From Haemonchus contortus (Eukaryota; Nematoda; Chromadorea; Rhabditida; Trichostrongylidae), in contig LS997565.1 of NCBI GenBank assembly GCA_000469685.2, positions 4,924,005 through 4,988,004 of the forward strand: DNA of 64,000 nucleotides, given 5' to 3'. A program made the position numbers and the translations under genes. Under the pieces are notes generated by a model. It made no database searches, was not told the origin of the DNA, and saw only the letters and a list, made by a program, of their open reading frames with translations. Every line of letters begins with the position of its first letter. The first letter of the stretch is position 1. Shown here piece after piece: positions 33,101 through 44,367 of the stretch.

Positions 33101-36100
33101 TGGGACATTGCCACCCATTTTTGGAAGCTACTATACTTTCTTTTCCTCACCAAGTGCTGAATTCAGTAAGCCAGTGAAAGAAGTTTCTCCTGGGACGGTG
33201 CCCACCCGACTGGGGACAGGAGAAACTTCTTTTACTGGCTTACTGAATTTAGCACTTGCGAAGAAACAAGAAAGTATGGTGGCTGGGTGCCAGTCGCGCG
33301 CGAAAGTAGGGGAGCGTGGTCCAATGGGCGCGTCACGTCGAAATCCACATTGTCGTCAAAGGGGTAAAGGCCAGTTCGGATAAAAAAAACCCCATCGCAT
33401 CTGAGGAGAATGTTCGCCTTGATGAGCTAAACGTGAAGCACATATGTGGTTGCATCAGGATTTTGAGTAGTTATCTGTAAATGGGCGGACTCATTTCCCG
33501 ATCAATACAGCATTTATTGACTGATTGTGGGTATGGCCGACCTATGGACTCAATCATTTCGAGGTCTTCTCCTGCAGACACATCGGCACGACTCTTTTAG
33601 GCGTTCGTCGCTATGTGGCACTCTCACGCTATTAGATCCCAGACTCGCTCATAACTGCGGTCTAGTGTGAGACCTACTCCATGCGACAGGGGTGTGGTGC
33701 AGTAGAAGTGAAATTGCCGCGTCGCGGCGAAAGAGACATCGCGCACGAAGGAATGTAGCAAATTGCAGTAGCAAGCAAGAAATACAGGAACAAAAGAACT
33801 AACAGTAGAATCGTGTCAAAAGCAGTAGTCGCGTAGCCACTGAGCTGTATGAGGAACGCTGGAACTGTTACAATGAGGCCGAATAGTCCGCGACATCCGC
33901 GTACGGCGGATCGATTACACAAAACCGCTCTAACTGCCCGTCACCCATGCGACAGAGATACTCAGAAGCTACCTTTCGGTCAAGTCAAGGTATCCGAGCA
34001 GAGCCTCTAAGTCCTTGAACTTCGTTCATCAGCCTCAGATTATTCATGGACTCGACAGAGCGATGAAATAGCTGCTTTTATTTTAGATGCCGTAAGCGGT
34101 CAAAAGATACGCCGAGCGCAGTGCAACTTAGCTACAGATAATCTGTACACTTCCATCTTTTCTCCACCAGTGTATGTAGGCTCAGAAATTCGCCACTAAC
34201 CAGGAAACATGTCAAGGGTCTCCAGTTTAATGCCAGCGTAGTCAGCGACTTTCAGTAGAGTAGGGTAGGGGGATGCTTAATAATTCTTAGACTTGACCCG
34301 AACTTTCTGATGCCTACATTTCAGTGATGAATCTCTTGGATCGCAACATCGAAAAAGTTCGTGAACAAGTAGTTACGTTCAAAGTAGCCACAGCTTTATA
34401 TATAGCTCATGAAGCTTTAGCAGCGATATCGGTAGGTCCAGATTTTGTAGCAAAGAAACTACAAACAAAAAAAGGAATCGGATCAGCATCAGCGATGTTG
34501 AATACACTGCAGTAAGCTGAGCAAAGAGTCTTCCGAGAAAGTTGACGTCGAGCAAGAGTATGGGAGGATTGTCAGAAGAAATTCCGAGTTCACGCGACTG
34601 TGCGTAAAGGAAAAAGCGCTCGCGACCCGGGGATATAATTGGTACTTATGGCGCTCGGAATTCATGAATACGGATCCGAGCACAAATCGCGGCAGAACAT
34701 CCCACTATTACATACATAGCATGCTTTTCAAACCAGGCTAGGAAGCTCTTCCACTGCGGATCACTCCCGAACCCACGACAAGATTTAGACCTCTAGATTA
34801 GATGCGAGTCAAACGGAATGCTGGCCCATACCCAAGTGTAGCAGAGTCGGAGGGCGTTTGGGGCGCCTGGGTATTATCATGAGTCACTGGCTTCCTAGGT
34901 CGGTTTCACCCAGCAGGTTCCCAACCCGGTCACGAGTGATTCCATAAGGTCAAAAGTAAGCAAAAAAATATATCTGGTGTGATCTAGACATTTAAAGGAT
35001 CGTCGATCGATACTACAGCCGATTGAATTCCCGAATTGATTGATTTGCGATTGCAGTTTCTCCATTGTATGGGATATATTCATCGCGATATTAAACCAAC
35101 AAATCTATGCATCGGTACCGGCGACTTTATGAGAAGAATTTATCTGATCGATTACGGTGATACAGTGAAGAAGGGCAAAAAGACCAGGTGATTCTGTGGA
35201 TACCTACCGTATGATCGCTCGAACTGGCTTAATAACATCGATAAGGTATATCCTAGTCTAGATTTCTAGATATGTCCTAGCTACTGAGTTGACGCCTGTC
35301 TCATCACCTCGAAGGTTTCCTCCAGAAGTAAGATACGGAGGAATGCTCTAGGGAGATCCATAAACCGAAGAACCTAGGCACTCTTACGTCCATCGCTTGC
35401 TACCCCTCATCAAGCAATAGTCAAAATCTCATCAACCAAGCAATCTTCCACAACCCAATGTTGTAGAGCTGTCCGAATCAGTACCTGGTGGACTGGTAGA
35501 TTGAATCTTGAATGAGCCTGGAATTGGACAACTGGGGTGTGGTGCAGTAGGAACGGAATCGTCGCGTCGCGGCGAGAAGCACGCAGCGCGCGAAGGGATG
35601 TAGCAGAATGCAGCAGCAAGTAAGAAAGACAGGAACAAAAGAATTGATAGCAGAATCATGCCAATAGTAATAGTCGCATAGCGATTGAGCTGTGTGAAGA
35701 ACCCTAGAACTGTGACAACGAGGCAAATGGTCCGCGACAGCCGCGTGCGGCGGATCGACTACACAAAACAGTTCCTACTGCCCGTCTCCCGGACAACTGC
35801 CACGGTAGAAGTGGAGGGAGGGCTTTTTGGAGATGGATTTACGAACCGAAGCGACAACATATCCAATAGGGTCCCATAAGCGATTACTACGTTCATACAC
35901 CCGATGGGCCGAAGGTGATAGGCGATGATCGCATCGTCCTTGGTACTAACTAGCAGGTGGTTAATGACTTCCGCGACTTATGCCTGATTTGACTGCTCTA
36001 TGGCACTCGAACATGCCTGTTCTGCTTCATTACGCAACACAAACTACTAAGGAACCAAAGTAAAACTAGAAATTAGCTAATCTATGAAAAAAGCAAATTA

Positions 36101-38147
36101 AATGGGTACGTTCGACGGTCTCAAATTTGTGAAGTCCTCGCTCGAGTCGCCGGTCTACCGCCCACTTAATACATCGATCGATGCTGACGTTCCATCGGGT
36201 TTTGCGTCATCACCCTTTAGCCATCGTCTGAGAATATAAAATCGACCATGAAATTAATCTTCTTCAAAGTTACCCTGAAGGCACCTCAACCTTCAATTCC
36301 CTTCTCATCGATCTTTGGCGTAGCCACTACAGTACAGCACGACCATATTCCCTTCGGGACGGAACTAGAATTTTCTGGGACATAATCCCTTTGAGATGGG
36401 ACCGCAGTTTCCTCTAAAACGTGGATTTCTTCAGGTACGGTACACCCGATGGCTACACCTTGCCATATTGGAGTCTAGACGCTCATAAGCGTGAACCTGC
36501 ACGTCCGAAAGGGGATATCGAGTCGTGGTTCTACGTTTTGATCGATCTGTGAGAACATCCTCTCAATGGATCGTTTTGTTGCTTCACTCTTATTGCGATT
36601 TTTAGACTTGTTCTGCATGCATTACCGTGGTCAAAAATGTACGATGAAAAGGCTGTCCAACAGGAGAAGGAAAGTTTCTGGGAAGGTAGGCACGAAATAG
36701 AGCTTGAAAAGGAGGCTGTTACTCATTTTCGACCTCCCTCATGTTTGTCAACCCAAATTGAGAGTTCGAACTTCCTGTAACTTCTGCGACAACCACAGTA
36801 CAAACGTCCTTGTTTCTGAGATAGACAGAGCAGTGGTAACATGGAAATTGTCAAGTTCAACGTCGGTACGGAATATGGGAAGTAGGAATGACCTCACTCG
36901 TGCAGATGCATAATGGGAAAGGGTAGTCGTCAAAAATCCGCTATATAATTGTTTTACTGGGAGGTATTACTTATAATTACTTATAATACCCTCCAGCAAA
37001 ACAATTATATAGCGAATTTTCGACGGCTACCCTTTCCACCTTTTTTTCAAATCAGAAGCAGAAAGTGGTACTACTCCAGTTGAATCTCATCGGCCAAACG
37101 AGGGCTTTACGTTCGTTTCGCTCAGAAGTTGGACCTTCCCCCTTCCCCCTCCCCCCCCCCCCCCCCTCCCCTCCCCCACAACTGCAAAACATTCGAGAAG
37201 CTGAACGGCTTTTCGATGGATTCCTTAGTAGTGGACACACCAAGTTTCTATTATTGAGGCCAGAGCAATGATAGGTTTTGCTATTGTCTCTCAAAACCCG
37301 GGTCGTGCTGTGAATGAAAGATGGCTGGTGCATTATTTTTCCGACTCAGGTCCGGTACCTACTTGAATTGATGGTTTCGTTTACAGGGAAACGCCAAATT
37401 CCTGGTTCACTTTATGTGAAATCAATCTTTGAACTCATACAAAGCAGTCCTGATGAATTTGACTATCAAAGAGTAGGACAAATGTTACGAGATACAATAG
37501 ATTCTGTTAATAAAGGGTTGGTCGGCTCCCAAGCATTTATTTATGATACTGATAATAGTCCGCACCCCACAGTTCAATATTTCAGGCCAATAGTGCTGGA
37601 ATGGGGGCCAAATTTGAGTGTCACCCCGGCACAATTTGCTCTACCCGATGATAGCGACGACCTGAAGACTGCCATATTTACGCATCCGTTTGTGGATAAG
37701 ACAATGTCGTCTTTGGATGAAGATGTCACGGTTAGATCCACCTATGGACAAGTGCCACAACGTCAAGACCAGGGAACCGAAGTTGCTGTCGAAATGAGTG
37801 GAGTAGCGAATCCACAATCTGGCCAGCCCAACAGATCTAAAACTCTGAAGATTTCTGATGTGGCACAGGCGAAAAAGGATGGTTCAAAGCCGAAGCCTGC
37901 ACAAAAATCTTCACAACCTTCAGCGCAGCAGCGACAAGGCCAAAGAAAGTCTAAAGTGAAGCAGCAAGGAGGACAAGAGAGACATCGGGGGAAGCAGAAG
38001 CGACGAGACAAACGGAGGCGACGAAAATCCAAGGCTAAGGCTAAAGACAGAAATGGGTCACCTTCCCAGCCAACAGGATTACTATCCTCTCTTTGTATGT
38101 GTCTTCCTTTCTCGGCACACAAAGAAGCCACACCGGTGCAGTCCTAA
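30142..38147 (+). CDS. VRK/CK1-group protein kinase-like gene, copy 1 (12 exons)
   Basis: Proposed exons: 30142-30315, 30373-30486, 31213-31295, 31928-32032, 32059-32173, 32275-32371, 34325-34431, 35057-35187, 36435-36548, 36606-36685, 37387-37516, 37586-38147. They sum to 1812 nt, open throughout (603 residues). Landmarks: glycine-loop region YNEGRYTALYLI (about 139-150), beta-3 Lys in LFAMK (182), helix-C Glu in RELRIL (199), HRD 274-276 with Lys278 and Asn281, DYG 297-299, SLDAH at 322-326, GDIESW at 335-340, LPW at 353-355. DYG and SxDAH are typical of vaccinia-related kinases in the CK1 group; HRD is not (animal VRK1 has HGD). The glycine loop keeps only one Gly, so activity is uncertain. 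The C-terminal third is a Lys/Arg/Gln-rich tail ending in a Cys-containing LCMCLPF patch. Exon 3's acceptor is AAG. The first exon is uncertain: an acceptor-like TTTCAG lies at 30189-30194. The paralogue is at 52658-61097. Confidence 0.8.
33047..33367. repeat. piggyBac-like palindromic MITE (313 bp) in an intron
   Basis: The element 33051-33363 ends TCCTTTGACGACAATGGCACC on the left and CATTGTCGTCAAAGGG on the right. Long internal inverted arms include CAGTAAGCCAGTGAAAGAAG and its complement. GTAA flanks both sides, a 4 bp duplication close to the TTAA of piggyBac elements. It lies in intron 6 of kinase copy 1. Confidence 0.75.
33674..33922 (-). CDS. Small putative membrane protein, intron-nested (copy a)
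   Basis: An 82-codon frame with two adjacent hydrophobic stretches: LFGLIVTVPAFLIQL (about residues 13-27) and ILLLVLLFLYFLLATAICYI (about 38-58). A short basic, Ser/Pro/Thr-rich tail follows. A paralogous segment at about 35537-35770 has the same tail (SPRR...TAPHP), indicating a local duplication. It lies antisense in intron 6 of the kinase-like gene. No family is recognised, and extra exons are possible. Confidence 0.4.
   Translation of the reverse strand: MCNRSAVRGCRGLFGLIVTVPAFLIQLSGYATTAFDTILLLVLLFLYFLLATAICYIPSCAMSLSPRRGNFTSTAPHPCRME
35432..35770 (-). pseudogene. Small putative membrane protein (copy b), frame-disrupted
   Basis: About 230 bp align with copy a. The hydrophobic part (MILLSILLFLSFLLAAAFCYI) is retained from 35659 downwards. 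A one-base difference near 35723 puts the upstream part (VTVLGFFTQL-like) out of the frame used in copy a. It lies antisense within intron 8 of the kinase-like gene. It could still be expressed from the Met at 35659 or via splicing. Confidence 0.35.
36916..37037. repeat. Short inverted-repeat MITE (122 bp) in intron 10
   Basis: The arms GGAAAGGGTAGTCGTCAAAA...ATATAATTGTTTT are mirrored with about four mismatches around the AATTACTTATAATAC centre. No target duplication was confirmed. Confidence 0.75.
37128..37178. repeat. C-rich homopolymer tract
   Basis: A stretch of mostly C with occasional T in intron 10 of kinase copy 1. Length is likely variable or assembly-sensitive. Confidence 0.8.
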
Positions 38148-39865
38148 TTTCCCCTTTTTTCATAACGCTAATTTTGAGTGGGACTTTGACAATAAGTAAT
38201 TTAATAATTAGATCCTTCAGTGAATGGCCAGAGACGCAGGGGCAAGCAGATACTAGCAGAGGTAACACTTGGACCAGTTTCCCGGTGTACTGTAGCACCC
38301 TTAAGTAGAACTGTATTTCTAAGCTGAGCGAACAAAATTGGGCATTTGATTAACATGACATAATCTTGAACAGTCTATTACTTTGCTATGCCGTCATCTG
38401 CTACGGTAGGGCGGGGAATTCGTCGCAGGATGCCTCGGCAGCTCTGGCCATTCCCCACGTGACTACATTGATGAATAATCACTATTCCTGACTTTTACTC
38501 AGCATATTAATCTTTCTACAGTATTAAAGATAACCATCAATTATCACTTGTTATCTATTAAGAAGCTAACAATATCGGTGTAATTCGAAAAGCTCGGTGA
38601 TTATGTGTAATGTTTAACTAGGCTTGAAGACGTGTATGCCCGTTCGAAGCTAAATAAATCATTGTACGATTAAACAAACAAATTACTGAGGTTGTGGGAA
38701 GTACCGCAATAGCAAGCATGTTGCTTTCTTCTCTAAAGTTTTTCAGAAGAGGTTGTACTAAAGGTCAGCCGATGCCAGCAGTGGTAACCGCGTTTCAATA
38801 CATGGCACACTCGAAGAACCGCTGGGCCGAGGGGGTCTTCAAGTCACGAAATGGCTTCCGAGAAACAAACGAAAACCGTTAGGAAGTCCGTCGACTCGAT
38901 GGGTCGCTTCGTGCCCTAAATATCCTGTTGAGAACGGCCACATTTGATGCAAGTCACGAAAGTTCAGGCGGTATGGAAAAGCTGTGGTACCAGCTGGGAA
39001 GACCCCTTGCCGATGGACCCACCAAAGTATCAAAGTGTCAATTTATCGCTTTGCCTATCTAACGATCGCCACTTGTTGTACCTCTGAAGAATTCAGACTT
39101 TCTGCTTATAGGCCCATACCACCAAGGTAGCAAAGTCTGTGAGGGTATTGAGTGCGTACCTATCTAGTACTAGAAAGCATAGACAGAATAGTGATTAATG
39201 CGGCACACGTAACGCCAACTTGTTATGTAGTATTGGCCGCGAATAGGAGTTCCACAGGAGGATATCATTGAATCATTTCTGGATTGACTGGATACAGTAA
39301 ACAACTTGCACTGAATCCAACCAGAACATTTCGATCAAATATGGAATTGGCTCGATGCAGGATTACAAATATGGAACCACGACAGTATTGCGTTCGAAAA
39401 GCTCTGAAGTGACATTCATTCTAAAAAATACAATTGCATTTCCAGTTCGGTACGAAGAAAAAGTACTGTACGAATAACCAGTAGGGGTTTGTCTGTGCAG
39501 AACAGGAGCGCGAAGATGCGTTCACAGTGAGTTCAGAAAGAATTCACAGCGAGTTCAGAAAGAAAATCTACTTATTATGTAAAACGGCTTGCGATCCAGG
39601 AGCCTATACATTGATTCCAGTATCGAGTTCGATGGTATTCTCGGTATGGCACAGGCATCAACCTCAGCTGATGGATTTCCTCCACCTATGAGAGTCTCAT
39701 CTAAACCCATAACCGCCAGTAGCTCCCCGCTGATATATTCGTCGAATAGAGCGGTTTGCATCCATGACGAAGCTCAATGACCAGAGTGACAGCCGTTCCA
39801 GAACTGCTCAACATCAGACATCTGGTTGTTTACAAGTTGGCTGATCCTTACTTTATATAAAGCGC
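38148..39865. other. No gene recognised
   Basis: Contains the 3' flank of kinase copy 1, including AATAAA at about 38653, which may be too far to be its polyadenylation signal. Short frames (38694-38882 plus, 39555-39761 minus) have no domains. Confidence 0.3.
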
Positions 39866-39869
39866 TCGC

Positions 39870-39914
39870 GTCTGTCTGTCCGTCCGTCTGTCTGTCGGTC
39901 TGTCTGTCTGTTTG
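39870..39914. repeat. GTCT/GTCC microsatellite
   Basis: Imperfect TCTG/TCCG units, similar to the tract at 22.67 kb, immediately before the minisatellite. Confidence 0.85.
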
Positions 39915-39917
39915 TAC

Positions 39918-40620
39918 GGAAATTCATATCTCCTGTCCCCGTGGACCTAGGACGTTCAAATTTGGTAGAAGCACAGGCGGCACGATGGGAACACATATTG
40001 TGGGTGGCAGGACCGGAATCCGCCCATGGGGGGCCGGATTTGTGCGAACAACATTTTTCAGCGGAAAATCATAACTCCTGTCCCTGTGAACCCAGAAGTT
40101 CGACAGGGTGGGAACAAATACTGTGGGTGGCAGGACCGGACTCCGCCCACAGTGGGCGGAGTTTGCGCAAAATAAATGTTTGCGTGGAAAATAATTACTC
40201 ATGTCTCAGTGTACCCAGAAATTTCGAATTTGGTAAGAGTACCCGAGGCAGGGTGGATACTGATGATGGGTGGCAGGATGGGGCCTCAGAGGGCGGGGTT
40301 CGCGCCAAAATTGTCCATTTGGCCCTAGGGCATTTCAAACTTGGCAGGAGTATAGGCGGCGGGATGGGAACACTTACGGTAGGTGGGAGGACCGGACCTC
40401 GCCCATAAAAGGCGGGGTGTGCGCGAATAAGCACTAGGGCGCTCGAACTTGGTAGGACGACAGGCGGCAGTATGCAAACACTTATGGTGGGTAGTAGGGC
40501 CGGACTCCGCCCACTGGGTGCAGGGTTCGTGCAAAATAAATACCTGAGAATCTATAACCCCTGATCCCGTGGACTTGGAGAGCAAAATCAATAGGAGTAG
40601 CGGAGGCAGGATGGGAACGC
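39918..40620. repeat. Degenerate minisatellite, period about 110-143 bp, about six units
   Basis: Each unit contains CCTGTCCC.GTGGACC-like, TTGGTAGxAGxACAGGCGGC-like, TGGGTGGCAGGACCGGA-like and CCGCCCAC-like blocks. The GGTGG(C/T)AGGACCGG core is at about 40002, 40124, 40267, 40380 and 40488. The 79-155 codon frames across it are repeat artefacts. Confidence 0.75.
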
Positions 40621-40878
40621 TGACGGTAGAGGAAACCTTAGAGATTAGGAGAGGTGTTAGAGAGGTGTTATTTACGATCTAGCTTTGATTCTTTGATGTG
40701 ATTCATTCGACAAGAAGGGCAAGTGCACTGTGGGTACCGATTTTGAAATTTGGTTCACTTCTTGCTTACGACTGCTACCCAGCAAAGTTTTTGATTCAAT
40801 GAAGGATCACGGTTCCCCCCTGCTTTGATATCGTTCATGACAAATTTTACCCGACCGTTAACAATCTCGGATTCTCAT

Positions 40879-41411
40879 TTAATGATGTATCCGTAGAGGA
40901 AAGGAGCTACGTCCATAAAGACATTCAATAGTGGTATTATCATGACTCGACAACATTTGTGAGTACCATTCGAGGCTTTGTATGCCTACCACATAAATCT
41001 TTGATGGGTCATCATTTTTAACATCAACAACGACAGATCGAGGCAGACAGATTCTAATCACGGACATAGGCATCGGCACATTTTGAATATCGTTTGCATG
41101 CCCTACTGTTCCTCCATCCATCGAACTTCGTGTTCCGAAAAGTGTCATTCGTTCCAAAGGAGGGTGTGCTGCTTGCCGTTTATCACAATTCTATCATAAG
41201 AAGGAGGGAAGCTCTTCGTTAACCGGACGGTCCGATTGCCTCCATATACATATAAAGCGGTAATTTTGTGTGTCTGTTTATATGCACGGTTGTGCGTCCT
41301 CCGGAAAGTCACGTAGACGTGACGAAGGGTGAGAATGACAAGTGAGCGCGATGAAGAAACAACTATAAAATGGAAAGTCAACTGATACCGTTTATATTGG
41401 TCCTTTAACAA
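40879..41411 (-). CDS. Two overlapping unrecognised frames
   Basis: Frames 41145-41411 (88 codons, ending GKQHTLLWNE) and 40879-41157 (92 codons, starting MERMTLFGTRSSMDGG) overlap by 13 bases in different frames. The second has protein-like composition (PRSVVVDVKNDDPSKIYVVG). Together they could be a gene with a frameshift or unrecognised intron. No family is recognised. Confidence 0.25.
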
Positions 41412-41675
41412 GTCGTAGGTAAGCGGTAGTGGGCATGTGGTGCACGCATCAGTGTGCGTAGCCCAACTGGTTGTATTATAGATGGTGTTTTAGACCGAAT
41501 TTCGAGTTCCGAGTATCTAGAAACGTAGATACCGCAATTTGTTGGTGAATACGTTTCAGAACTGTTTTCCAGTATGCCGATGGTACTTGCTCATCCAATT
41601 TCCAAACTATGGATGTGATGGAAGACGATGTGTTTTGGCGCATAGATTCATATTGAAATCTTCATGAGCACCTTC

Positions 41676-42969
41676 TACAGGGTGCGGCAAAAGTTCTGGC
41701 AAAGGCCCGTTTCAGGTTCTCAATAAAAAAAGAGGCCTTCGATATCGACAGGATCTGTGCCAGTATTTAGTGCAAGTCCTCTTCTATACATTCAATGATT
41801 TGGCCGTTCTTGAATATGCCACTTTACAGAATGGTGACAGGCCAACGGGCCTTCATACTGCACCTCCATCTGGCTGGATGTACGGCAAAGACCATCTTCA
41901 AACAGCTCCAGATTCCTTGAGCAACCATGTACAACAACGTCAAAAGGTACAAAGCGACAGGAACTATGGAGGACAAGCCCAAAAGTGGAACACTGAAGAG
42001 AGCAACGACAAAAGAGATTGTGAAAATCACTCGAGAGGAATCCGCCGCCACCCTCGTAGGTCCGAGAGAAAATTGGCTCTTGAGGTGGGTATTTCTGCTC
42101 GATCTGTTGGAAGGATTGTCACCAGCCACCTTCGACTTCGCTGCTATAAAATTAGAAAAGCTCGCATGCGTATGAAGAAAACTAGATTCAAAGATGTAAG
42201 CAGCTTTTAAAGCGATTTCTGCAGGCACGGTACAGCAACATCCTTTTCATTGACAAATGTCTGTTTCCAGGAGATCAATTCCTGAACACCCAAAATGATA
42301 GGACAATAGCGGGAAGCCCTGCAGAAGCCAGCCAAGAAGGAGGGATTGCTCAGCGATCTGGACATCCCAAGTCGTTGATGGTTTTTGGGGTAATCACATC
42401 GGGCGGCAAGATGCTCCTGATTTTCTTGGAGGAAGGGGTCAAAGTGGATAGCAAGACGTACTTCAAATGGGTTTAATTGGAGAAAGAGAAACTCTCCTGA
42501 GCGAAATCCCATCTCGGCAACATGGACATGGACTTATCAACAGGACTCAGCTCCAGCACACAGGTCAAAGGTAGTACAGGACTGGTGCGCAACGCACTTC
42601 CCAGACCTCATCTCGTCGGACGATTGGCCCCCAAACAGTCCAGCCCCAAAGCCATCGGACCATTCCGTGTGGTCAGTTCTCAAGACGAAAGCCTGCTCTA
42701 CTGAGCATAGAAGTTTGGATGCTCTACGTGCAACCCTTGTTGAAGCATGGGAGGAGTGGGACGAAGACTACCTCCGTGCCGCCGTCGACCCATTTCCTAG
42801 AAGACTTTTAGCCTGTGTTCGCGCAAAAGGAGGCTAGTTCGATATCAAGTTTGTTTTTGTAATCTATATAGGTGTTGATAAACGCTGTTAGAGTTGAATC
42901 ATGTATCGATCCACTTGACCGTTTTTACGGTCATATTTACCGTTGCCAGAACTTTTGCCGCACCCTGTA
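41676..42969 (+). mobile_element. Tc1/mariner element with 24 bp perfect ends
   Basis: The element 41678-42967 has inverted repeats CAGGGTGCGGCAAAAGTTCT(GGCA) at each end, matching over 24 bases. TA flanks both sides (41676-41677 and 42968-42969), the standard Tc1/mariner target. Length is 1290 bp. It encloses a broken transposase on the plus strand. Confidence 0.9.
41845..42837 (+). pseudogene. Tc1-like transposase, inactivated
   Basis: HTH region: VKRYKATGTMEDKPKSG (41940), then RRHPRRSERKLALEVGISARSVGRI. The catalytic domain continues out of frame: NILFIDKCLF (first Asp, about 42240), a VMVWAGI-like VFGVITSGGKMLL (42385), QQDSAPAHR (second Asp, about 42540), then DWPPNSPAPKPSDHSVWSVL (about 42625). 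The usual Asp of SPDLNP is Ala here. The end reads FPRRLLACVRAKGG before the stop at 42835. Frameshifts and an in-frame stop near 42475 make it dead; the intact ends would still allow mobilisation in trans. Confidence 0.8.
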
Positions 42970-42989
42970 TATCGCCTTCGACTAAGCAA

Positions 42990-43590
42990 ATAAGCATGTC
43001 AGATTTGCGGGGGCTGTTTGGATCGTTGTTTTCCACAGATTATACTTGAAAATGTAATAAAATTCCCTTGAAATCATAGCATGACAATATAGTAAATACA
43101 AGGGTAGAAAGAGTTCCCTCATAAAAGACTCAAATACAGAGTTGTAGAACAGGTCTGGGGCTCCCACTTGAGTAAAGTCTTATAGGTGAAGATGAGCTTG
43201 ATAAAGTGTTCTGAGATCTCGGCGACGGAACACATTCTTAGCGCTTAGTCATCTTTCAAGGGCAAGACACCGGGGGATACGGTTCTGTACCTCTGTGCGT
43301 AAGGTGTCCGGTTTTGGAGACATTCTCATGGAAAACAAAGCGGGAAGAGAATCATCCCCATGCAGATACTTATGAATCCATGTCTCTAGAAATTGGTGCG
43401 ACGATACAAAGCGGAATGATCGGGTTCCACCCAGCGGTCAGCTGCAGAAAGTCTATTTCGTTTATCTTGGTTCAGTTTGAAACACTTAGCAGCAATGCAT
43501 TTCAATCCTAGAAGTCGCAGTGAGCATCCAGTTGACGATTAGGTAATTTCTATTCGAAAATTTAAACTTAAGCCTGGTAGCGTTTCATTC
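42990..43590. other. No gene recognised
   Basis: Short frames only (42982-43167 minus, 43314-43511 plus). A possible upstream part of the following integrase relic, but no motif is seen. Confidence 0.25.
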
Positions 43591-43596
43591 ATACTA

Positions 43597-43770
43597 AAAC
43601 AGCACTCATCCACTCCTCTCGCCATTTTGAGGCTCATGTACAGAACCATATTTTATTGGCCAAGGAATTTTTCTAATTGTAAGTACAATCTCGCAAAATC
43701 GCCTAGCTTTCAGCCTCAACGCTCCAGCGCTTAGAAGTTGAGATCAGAAATTCCAACTCCCACCTCTATT
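43597..43770 (+). pseudogene. Integrase zinc-binding (H2C2) relic of an older retroelement
   Basis: A short frame reads HSSTPLAILRLMYRTIFYWP followed by NFSNCK...SFQ. This matches the H2C2 module that precedes the integrase core in Ty3-type elements (H...H...ILRTMYR..YYWPGM..DC..C..C). The final Cys pair is not conserved, so it is degenerate. It is on the strand opposite to the LTR element that begins 90 bp downstream, so it is not that element's missing integrase in normal orientation. Confidence 0.5.
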
Positions 43771-43859
43771 CCACCATGTTGTTTCGTAATGACTTGAAGC
43801 AGGACAGCCAGTGTGAACCTTCCGGTGGAACTGAAAGCAACGAAACTTGTCCCAGCATT

Positions 43860-44279
43860 AGTAAGCTGGCGCGCGCAGCGGATCGTGCTTGTACCTCTTA
43901 GACTAATAATTAACTAAGTTTTATTATGGAAGTAATAGTTAGTGCAGATAGAGTTCACAAGGCAGAGATATGAGCAGTAACAAACGAATTATAATAACTT
44001 CTCATAACAACTCGGAATACGGATAAAATGATACAAACATAACACGGTAGGAGAACATATATACAAAGGCAAGCAAAGAAAGCAATAGGTTGACAAACAG
44101 ATCTTCGTGTCTGGGACAGCGCCCCAAGATGCAAGAGAACTGTGCAGAGAAAGGCGACTGTCCTCCGGTCCGACGTCTGGCCGACTCCCCGACAGCTTCG
44201 ATCGTCCTCGCTCCGCCCTGAAATAGATGAATCATGAAAGTCGCCTAACTATCTTCACACTTTCACAGCATCACTTACA
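43860..44279 (-). repeat. 3' LTR (420 bp)
   Basis: Read on the minus strand it begins TGTAAGTGATG and ends CCAGCTTACT. It is 420 bp like its partner, with two differences near 43929-43938 and two near 44189-44210. AATAAA (minus strand) lies at 43920-43925. The 77-codon frame inside is an LTR artefact. Confidence 0.93.
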
Positions 44280-44291
44280 CCTCCCCTCTTT
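44280..44291 (-). promoter_or_regulatory. Polypurine tract
   Basis: On the minus strand AAAGAGGGGAGG lies directly against the 3' LTR, the expected place for the plus-strand primer. Confidence 0.85.
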
Positions 44292-44367
44292 ACCCGAAGT
44301 CCGACCCGGACTTCAAACGTGCTGGCATACGGCGGTGAAGGATAAAAGTGGCTCACCGAACAAATGC

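Noticed and set aside
37763..38131. 122-codon minus-strand Cys-rich frame
   Set aside because: Antisense shadow of the kinase copy 1 basic tail.
39924..40591. Frames of 79-155 codons
   Set aside because: They translate the degenerate minisatellite on both strands.
39918..40620. CRISPR-like spaced repeats
   Set aside because: Units are contiguous degenerate copies of 110-143 bp without unique spacers; the genome is eukaryotic.
44002..44235. 77-codon minus-strand frame, repeated at 51169-51402
   Set aside because: It lies inside both LTRs and is only a consequence of their identity.
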